A program made the translations under genes and the position numbers. The notes below the pieces were generated by a model. It saw only the letters and a program-made list of their open reading frames with translations, ran no database searches and had not been told where the DNA came from. DNA of 45,803 bases from the NCBI GenBank assembly GCA_001839685.1, contig MLAK01000911.1:1-45803 (forward strand), given 5' to 3'. The stretch's first letter is position 1, and the number at the start of each line of letters is the position of its first letter. Below, in pieces: positions 39,569 to 45,803 of this stretch. The stretch is from Tritrichomonas foetus (lineage: Eukaryota; Parabasalia; Tritrichomonadida; Tritrichomonadidae).

Positions 39569-40306
39569 ATGAATCCAGCTAAAGAATTTATGAGAACATT
39601 TTTTGTTGGGAATATTAACATTATAAATCATGTTTAATCCAAATACTATAATGGAAACAATTTTAATACCCAAGATTTGTGTAAAAATTTTCCACTTGAT
39701 AACGGAAATGTATAAGTTGATTTGAATGTTACGAACATGGAAAATTCCGATTTACCATATTTTCTACGATCTTCTGATGCACTTGTTTTAATTATCAATG
39801 AAAAATGAATGATCAGTTCAGAAAATTGTTCATGTGGCCCAGATGTTGTAATGATCTTAAATTATGACAACAATGTGAATGATAAAAATGGAGTCATTTC
39901 AAAGGATCATAAATAATTTTTTTACATGCCATATCAATTAAAAGAACATTCATGAAACGATTCCAATTGCCATCCATTCTATTCAAACATATAGAAGAAA
40001 TCCTTTGAATCATAATAAAAACACTTCCACCACAAAAACGACTATGCTAAATTTCTTTCACTATACCAAACACATTTGATGGAAATGTCCCAAAAAATCT
40101 AGACAAACATTCAGTGGAATCCAACAAATAATGAACACATTCACAGAATCGATGATGACAGTGAAGAAAATTCACTTCTTCCTGACGAAGATGAAGATAT
40201 AAATGAGGAAAGAAATACAAGAAATAATTTTGGTAGTACTCAGCAGAACACAAACCTTCTTCGTCAAGAAAAGGGAAATAGTCGTCAACGGTTCAGCAAT
40301 TGTTAA
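39569..40306 (+). pseudogene. Ras-like pseudo-GTPase family, copy B, decayed
   Basis: Starts MNPAKEFMRTFFVGNINIIN at ATG 39569, the same 7-residue lead as copies A and C. In-frame stops follow after INHV, after DNGNV and after LIINEK, with a frame change near 39955. Alignment to copy C is still readable: DLNVTNMENSDLPYFL matches DLYVSIIENKGLPFFL, and ETIPIAIHSIQTYRRN matches ETVKKIINIAREQN. The end is acidic (EENSLLPDEDEDINEE) and stops at TAA 40304-40306; the beta-rich last domain of copy C is not visible. Substitution-type stops make this a true pseudogene. Confidence 0.75.
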
Positions 40307-40889
40307 AGCCTAATAAGTTTTTATCATCACAGTAGTCAAAACCGTGAATAAATGGCTCCATTTCTAATTATTAATGTAAATCCCCATATCATAGTGATAA
40401 AAAAAACTTATTTGTTCATGATTCGAAGATGGTAATATTTTCATACATATCGTTTTTTTAAGTGACTAAGTTCTGTATTTGGAGGCAATTTTATCCCATT
40501 TCATATTAAAATCACCAATATAGCAATTGATACAGAGATTATTTTTATGAAAACTTGAGACACTCAGAAGCATATTCCGGAATAATCACATATAAACATA
40601 AATATTAAATTATTTTTGAATTGTTCAATCTTTTTCTCTTATTTTGGAAGTTACTAAAAACATCCTTTATATTTAATTCGTAAATATTTTATTATTAAAC
40701 TCTTTTACAATTCTAATTTATTTTCCAGAATCAGAACAAAATTTCAGTAAATACGAAGATGTCATCTCAAGTTTTGCCTTTTATGTTATTCATGTGATTC
40801 ATAATACCAAAACTGTCAAATGTATAATTTCTGAACTTTTGACAAAATGGCAAAAAAACATTCCAGCATTTATCTCAAGAAAATTATAT
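40307..40889. other. Intergenic region before copy C
   Basis: No gene seen. An open frame extends upstream from the copy C start to a GTG at 40794, with no ATG before 40890. Confidence 0.35.
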
Positions 40890-42026
40890 ATGACAAACAA
40901 AGTAGAATTTATGAGAGTAGTTTTTGTTGGCGATATTAATTGCATAAATTCTGTTTTATCATATTATCACCAAGAAGATTTCATTCAATCCGACATAATG
41001 AAATTTTATGACATCAGAGAAGGCAATACGAAGTTGGATTTATATGTTTCCATTATTGAGAATAAAGGTCTGCCATTCTTTTTACATTTTTGTGATGCTC
41101 TAGTTTTTTTGATGAAAAATGGAAAAAGCAATACCAAAAATTTAAATGAAATTGCTTTCATGAAAACTCTTTCTCAGAGAATTTCAAATGGCTTGAAATG
41201 TTCAATAACACTTAGTGTTTATGACAATGAAAATGTGAATACTATAGAACCAAAAATATTTAATGGAAAACCTTTTCTTTGTTTTTATGATGGTAAAATT
41301 AGCCAAAAGGTTGCAAAAAAAGAAACTGTCAAAAAAATCATAAATATTGCGCGAGAACAAAACTCGAATTCTACAGAAGTTCCTCAAAAGATTTTGAATC
41401 AATATTTAGATTTTTTAAATTCTTTCTCGCCACCAACAGCCGTTTCAAATCCTCCACCATCAGAAGGGAATTCCCAAAAAATACAACAATTAAGTATGCC
41501 TTCTGGTGACTCACCAAAAATCAAGCCTTTACCAAAAAATCTTCAACTTCAACAAAACAATAAACCAGGGTTACAAAACAATAAAGAGGATGAAGATAAT
41601 TACAATGATGGTAGTGCTCATAATAATGTGAGTTTTAAACCTAAAACAAAGGAAAACGATCTTCGAAGATACATTCCTGAAACTGAACCTGCAGGCACTT
41701 CACATGGTTCGAAATTTAAATCATCGCTGAAAACCCCAGTAGTTATTAAAAAGAATCCCGAGCAACCTGTTAACATTCCATTCAACAAAAAATTCAATAT
41801 AATTAAGGTTGACGGTAACTATCAAGGTGATGTGGACATTAAGATTAAATTTTTTGGACAAAATTATTATGTTAAAGGCGTTTTTCCAGTTGAAAATGGA
41901 ATTGTCGATATCAATAATTCTGTTCAATGGCCAAAATTAGAGTCTGGAAGCATTTTTATTCAGTTTCATCAAAAGCTTAAAGGCACAGTCACAGTTAATG
42001 TAGGAAATTTTCTCAAAAATACATAA
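40890..42026 (+). CDS. Ras-like pseudo-GTPase family, copy C (intact)
   Basis: 378 residues. Residues 8-155 have the strand/helix order of a Ras-superfamily G domain: MRVVFVGD (beta 1), LDLYVSI (beta 3), FCDALVFLM (beta 4), CSITLSVYDN (beta 5), KPFLCFYDG then KKETVKKIINIARE (beta 6 and last helix). The P-loop position reads GDINCINS, so GK is replaced by IN and the DxxG and NKxD motifs are absent. GTP binding therefore looks lost. A Pro/Gln/Lys-rich linker (about 175-290) follows, then a beta-rich domain of about 85 residues. Start chosen at ATG 40890 because copies A and B have the same 7-residue lead before MRxxFVG. The G-domain likeness is inference from motif order. Confidence 0.75.
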   Translation: MTNKVEFMRVVFVGDINCINSVLSYYHQEDFIQSDIMKFYDIREGNTKLDLYVSIIENKGLPFFLHFCDALVFLMKNGKSNTKNLNEIAFMKTLSQRISNGLKCSITLSVYDNENVNTIEPKIFNGKPFLCFYDGKISQKVAKKETVKKIINIAREQNSNSTEVPQKILNQYLDFLNSFSPPTAVSNPPPSEGNSQKIQQLSMPSGDSPKIKPLPKNLQLQQNNKPGLQNNKEDEDNYNDGSAHNNVSFKPKTKENDLRRYIPETEPAGTSHGSKFKSSLKTPVVIKKNPEQPVNIPFNKKFNIIKVDGNYQGDVDIKIKFFGQNYYVKGVFPVENGIVDINNSVQWPKLESGSIFIQFHQKLKGTVTVNVGNFLKNT

Positions 42027-42567
42027 AACATAATAATTTATAGATACAGAAAGGACTTCTCTTATTCAAAGACTCTTAAGTATTTTTCTTTACAAGAATT
42101 GTGAAGAGATTATTATATGATGTTATATTATTTAGAATGATATACTATTTTTATGGCAAAATGGCTTATGTCAAATGAAAATTTGATCATTTAGAGTAAA
42201 CAAAAAAATTTGAAGATCAACAAATTTTTTTCGCCTTTTTACCTTTCCATCTTTGTTTGTTTTTCTTAGTGAATCCTTGTCGAGAATTACTAGAATAGAT
42301 TTGAAGATATGTCATCTTTTGCATGATTGGATAACATAAGCATTGCCTCAGAAAATATCAGATCGTGCAAAATATATTTCAATAAATATTCATTTAGTAA
42401 TATTAAGCTAATGTTATATTAACACATTATCAGTGCTCACATTAAGAAATTGGCAATTTCTACTCAATTCCAACTGGAGCCTTCGGTGAAGATTCGCTAT
42501 GACCATTTATTCTCACAAATTATCACTCATTCAAAAATTGAAAAAATTTAAATTTTTTGTAGAAAAG
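42027..42567. other. Intergenic region
   Basis: About 540 bases, AT-rich, no gene seen. Its right edge abuts the Inr of the PLAC8 gene. Confidence 0.4.
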
Positions 42568-42572
42568 TCATT
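42568..42572 (+). promoter_or_regulatory. Initiator of the PLAC8 gene
   Basis: TCATT with a 17-base leader to ATG 42587. Confidence 0.5.
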
Positions 42573-42586
42573 TTTTACTATCAGAA

Positions 42587-43150
42587 ATGAGTGATTTTTC
42601 CACTGGCCTCTGCGATTGCTTCAGTGATTGCGGCGTTTGCATATATGTTACTTGCTGCATAGAGTGCGCCGTTGCAGACAACTGGGCTCGATCGCGCCGT
42701 GAAGATTGCTCGTTATGTCATCTCATCGCCTTCTCTCATCCCGTTTGGACCCGCGACAACATCAGGATGATGCTCGGCCAGAGGGAAAAGCAGTACGCTG
42801 GCGATTGTCTCGTCTACACGTTTTGTACTCCTTGCGCCGTATGCCAGGATGCGAGAGAGCTCAAAAACAACCGTAACGGAAACAATATCAACTATCGAAA
42901 TAATAACAATAATAGTCCGCGCGAACAGCCTCTTCTGGCTGATGGCGATCAACCTCCTCCATATCAACCTGGTGTCGTTTTACAACCACAACAAATCGTG
43001 CAGCCAATGCCACCTCAACCAGTATTTATCGCACAACCTAATTTTGATCCATCAGCGCAATACCAGCAGCCACCTGCTGGGTATGCACCACCACCACCAC
43101 CAATGTATCCACAACCAGTCTATGTCGCAGCGCCACCACCACAAGAGTAA
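42587..43150 (+). CDS. PLAC8 family cysteine-rich protein
   Basis: 187 residues. The first 95 form a PLAC8 domain: GLCDCFSDCGVCIYVTCCIE, CSLCHLIAF and CLVYTFCTPCAVCQDARELK, with paired cysteines and short hydrophobic stretches that associate with membranes. The remaining half is Asn-rich then Pro/Gln-rich (PPPYQPG, MYPQPVYVAAPPPQE), likely disordered with PPxY-type motifs. PLAC8 proteins act in metal or ion handling and cell-size control in plants and fungi; the role here is unknown. GC content is visibly higher in the first 300 bases than in neighbouring genes. Confidence 0.9.
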   Translation: MSDFSTGLCDCFSDCGVCIYVTCCIECAVADNWARSRREDCSLCHLIAFSHPVWTRDNIRMMLGQREKQYAGDCLVYTFCTPCAVCQDARELKNNRNGNNINYRNNNNNSPREQPLLADGDQPPPYQPGVVLQPQQIVQPMPPQPVFIAQPNFDPSAQYQQPPAGYAPPPPPMYPQPVYVAAPPPQE

Positions 43151-43695
43151 TAAGTGTGCGAGGTGTGTTTGAGGGGAAATGCTCGCTAATAAACGAATAA
43201 TTCTTTTCTTTCTTCATTTAATTCATATTTGATGGATTTGATTTGGCTATTTTTTTCACCTTAGAAACAGTTTCATAAATTTGATGTATGCTTTGAAACC
43301 AAATGATTGGTCACTTGAATCAACCACTTTTATATATTGACTCTCATGTACATGTAGGTTAAAAAACGATGAAAGCCTAAATTTTATTCTTTATTATTGA
43401 CTTTCATGAAAGATATCAAAACATGGATACCATTGAGTAGTTTACTTGACATATGATTCGAAATTTAAGAATGCATCAAAATGTGAAAATGATTGTATTT
43501 ATAAAAAAAAATTATATCAAGAGAAAAAAGAGAAAGAAGGAGGACAAATTAACAACAAATCTCTATTTTTATTCATAATAACATTCACTTTTTTTTTCTT
43601 TTTTTTTTTTTTATGTGCGTTCAATAAAACAGGTCAAATAAAAGAGAATGAAAAGTCATTCACTACAAATTGCAATTTTTTTCATCGTTGTGCCA
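43151..43695. other. Intergenic with long T-tract
   Basis: A T-run interrupted by one C near 43589-43613. No gene seen; the 109-codon plus frame at 43446-43775 overlaps the minus-strand gene and looks like chance. Convergent transcription end region. Confidence 0.4.
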
Positions 43696-44116
43696 TCAAA
43701 ATTCAATCAAATCATTTGTTAGTGGAATGTTATTCATTTTTGGTTCATCCTCAGACGAAGGCAGGTTTTCAATGAGAGGGAAACTGTCTCCTTCACTAAT
43801 TGCATGAGAAATCCTTCTTATGTTGAATTTATGGCAATTCGATTTCGCATTAGAACACGTGGAGTTATTTTCACATTTTTCATAAATAGGTTCAACTCGA
43901 ATTTCAAATGATGTGCTTCTTTTCAAGGATCCTCCATAATTTTTTCCATTTGTCTCAGAAAAATTGCTCAAGTCATTTGATTGTTGTAAAGTATTCAAAT
44001 CATCGCAGATATTAAGGATAAACTCCGGTGAAGTGATGGCAAATCGACGATAAGAAACTTTTTGATGAAAAAAGTCCTTTTTATAAACGTGCTTTTTTTA
44101 ACAATTTTGAATTCAT
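43696..44116 (-). CDS. Small unknown gene, frameshift in an A-run
   Basis: ATG 44116 (minus strand) opens MNSKLLKK, then a run of seven A (near 44092-44098) throws the frame into a stop after 11 codons. With six A it would continue as HVYKKDFFHQKVSYRRFAIT and run to the stop at 43696, about 139 residues in all. The downstream frame is open and of coding-like composition (TSPEFILNICDDLNTLQQSN, SISEGDSFPLIENL-like acidic end), with no ATG until near its end. No family recognised. Homopolymer context makes an assembly error plausible; pseudogene also possible. Confidence 0.45.
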
Positions 44117-45042
44117 GATCTATCCACACTCAGTATTCGGAAATTCGGTTTATCTCATTTAATCAAAACAATAATCATCCACAAAGCAGCTATAAAGTCG
44201 TCCTCTAACAAGGGGGTTCAAATTAAAGATCCTAGGATGCAAAAGTTATCCAAAATTATTATTTTCTCCTTCGCCGTGATCTCTTCCTAAAGTTATGAGC
44301 AAAATCTATATCTTCGAAATTTTGTAATAGATTTTCATAGCAATACACTAATCATCTTTTTTGTCAATTATAAAAATAATTCATTTTTTAATTAATATTC
44401 ATTTCATCAATGAAGATGAATCTAATGCATTTCTGAAGACAGATTCTTACTACCAGAGATAAATTACAAAAGAAGTTCGGAATGTTAACAATATATTTTT
44501 CCTTAATATTTTCATCACAGTGATTCTGGAAAGTAACTGGTTATAACTTATAAATTCTTTATTGAATGCTACTATACATATTATTGTACACATCTATAAA
44601 ATATGATAATTAAATATCATTTAATTTCAATACTTTGACCGAATCTCTAGAATTCAAACTCATGTAACAAAGCATAATATAACATCCAAATAGTGAATTT
44701 AAGAAAGCAATAATAATCATTTGAAATAGCTTTGGGGGAAAAAAAAAACAGGACGATACTCCGAATTCAAAGGAATAGCAAAAGCACATCAGCACATTGA
44801 AACATAGTGATATATGAATATCTTTTTGAGTATCATCTTTCTTTTTTTATTCTCCTCTTTTAATTCAATAGTCTTTTTGTCAATGTAAAGATTTTACTTG
44901 GTTCTTTAAGAATAAGATTTAGTGATAATTCGCTTCATTTACCCAATTATATTTCAATAAGAGCTGATATTTCACCCATTTATTATAATTATCTAAAACT
45001 GCCTATAAGTAGAGAAGTACTTGAAGCCAATTCTTCTTGAAT
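44117..45042. other. Intergenic region
   Basis: No gene supported. A 61-codon minus frame at 44610-44795 is hydrophobic and not accepted. No tRNA or snRNA pattern found around the GC-richer stretch 44200-44290. Confidence 0.35.
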
Positions 45043-45515
45043 TTAGATATTAATTGTCGAATTAGATGTATGAAATGTTGCCTTTACAAATTCTTCTCCA
45101 TTTCTAAGAAAGTTAAGAGTTGTTTCTACTATTCCATCATTTTTAACATATGATGAATCAAATAACCTTTTTCGAATTCTATTTTGTGCATCGGAAAATT
45201 CAATAAAAGATTTTTCAATAAGAGGAGATGCTTCACTACATACCAGTTTTTGGACATTAGATAGAGAGAAGTAATAATATTCTCTTTAGAAGTTACGAAA
45301 CGGAATTTCTACCTAGATACTGACAAAAACACAGTTAGTTTGCTGGAAATTTTGGCAATTTGGTGTAAAAATGATGATTCTGGTTCTTTAAAACTATTGT
45401 TAAATCAAATGAATGATTCTTCAACAACTTTCAAACTCGTCAAACATTTTTCACATACTTTTGGAAGTGAATTTAACTTCAATATTTGATTACTAATATC
45501 ATTTATTTCTGACAT
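45043..45515 (-). pseudogene. Decayed gene of unknown family
   Basis: From ATG 45515 (minus strand) the frame gives MSEINDISNQILKLNSLPKV, a stop after EESFI, then coding-like FNNSFKEPESSFLHQIAKIS, another stop, a frameshift near 45270, and a clean 75-codon end (SNVQKLVCSEASPLIEKSFI, FDSSYVKNDGIVETTLNFLR) to TAA 45043-45045. Total would be about 155 residues. The family is not recognised. Two substitution-type stops plus a shift make it a true pseudogene. Confidence 0.55.
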
Positions 45516-45584
45516 GGTTTGGGGTATTGAAGGTAATGATTAACCAAAAAATGAACCCAAAGTTTTTCAAAAGTGACATCTGAC

Positions 45585-45600
45585 TTTTGGTTAACCAAAA
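45585..45600. repeat. 16-base perfect palindrome
   Basis: TTTTGGTTAACCAAAA, bordered by CTGAC on the left and, two bases away, GTCAG on the right, so the dyad extends imperfectly. A half copy ATTAACCAAAAA lies 50 bases upstream. It could be a dimeric protein site or chance; no gene is known to start beside it within the window. Confidence 0.5.
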
Positions 45601-45803
45601 ACGTCAGAAATAATTATATATTCAATATTGTCTCATATATTATTAATTTTAGGTTGGAAAGGTAATAAAACATTTATAAAGAATGAAGTAATATCTTTAT
45701 TAATATTTTCATGAGTGAATAGACAACAATTAGGATTTATTTACAATCATCATCAGAATTTAGATTTTGATGAATTCGATTTATAATTTTCAGAAATGTT
45801 AAA

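Noticed and set aside
43446..43775. 109-residue plus-strand frame
   Set aside because: Contains a long Phe run from the T-tract and overlaps the better minus-strand frame.
44200..44290. Possible tRNA or snRNA near GGGGGTTCAAATT
   Set aside because: The T-loop-like string lacks pairing stems and no anticodon arm or U6-like ACAGAGA context is present.
44610..44795. 61-residue possible membrane peptide
   Set aside because: No initiator, no homology; Phe/Cys-rich from AT-rich DNA.

Overview
The window reads as nuclear DNA of a trichomonad parabasalid, most likely Tritrichomonas (foetus or a close relative). It is very AT-rich and its genes are compact and almost all intronless. At least nine starts lie 10 to 50 bases downstream of a TCA(C/T)(A/T) sequence, the trichomonad initiator (Inr). 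One kinase gene carries an intron with a GTATGT 5' site and a fused branch-point/3' site (TCTAACCCACAG) of the Trichomonas type. The species is inferred from gene families and these signals; no rRNA or tRNA was found to confirm it.

Layout. 78-2945 (-): a TmcB/TmcC-type multi-membrane protein like the front half of trichomonad adenylyl/guanylyl cyclases, but without a cyclase domain. 4267-11754 (+): a 2,495-residue BEACH protein with a contracted BEACH core. 12567-13662 and 31396-32491: two nearly identical 1,096-base terminal-inverted-repeat elements in opposite orientation. The interval between them carries an intron-containing CAMK-like kinase, a UBX protein (p97/Cdc48 adaptor type), a coiled-coil protein, ribosomal stalk protein P1, a HEAT-repeat importin/exportin-like protein, a Dsc3-like ubiquitin-like membrane protein, an R2R3 Myb protein and an HxxxDG acyltransferase.

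To the right of the second element lie a glycogen branching enzyme and a metallo-beta-lactamase-fold hydrolase (both -), then a frameshifted coiled-coil protein with a RanBD/PH-like C-terminus. Next comes a tandem family of three related genes (38281-42026), one intact and two broken. They look like Ras-like GTPases whose nucleotide-binding motifs have been lost. A PLAC8 protein, a small frameshifted gene and a decayed pseudogene follow.

Themes. The UBX protein and the Dsc3-like protein both belong to ER/Golgi membrane-protein quality control. The Myb protein belongs to the class that binds trichomonad promoters. The strongest candidates for something undescribed are the tandem pseudo-GTPase family with its RanBD-like neighbour and the mobile element with an exact 8-base target duplication. 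The kinase intron, which can fold into a long hairpin, and a +1 frameshift exactly at a stop codon at 37137 also stand out. Several breaks fall in homopolymers and could be assembly errors, so those gene-death calls are provisional.
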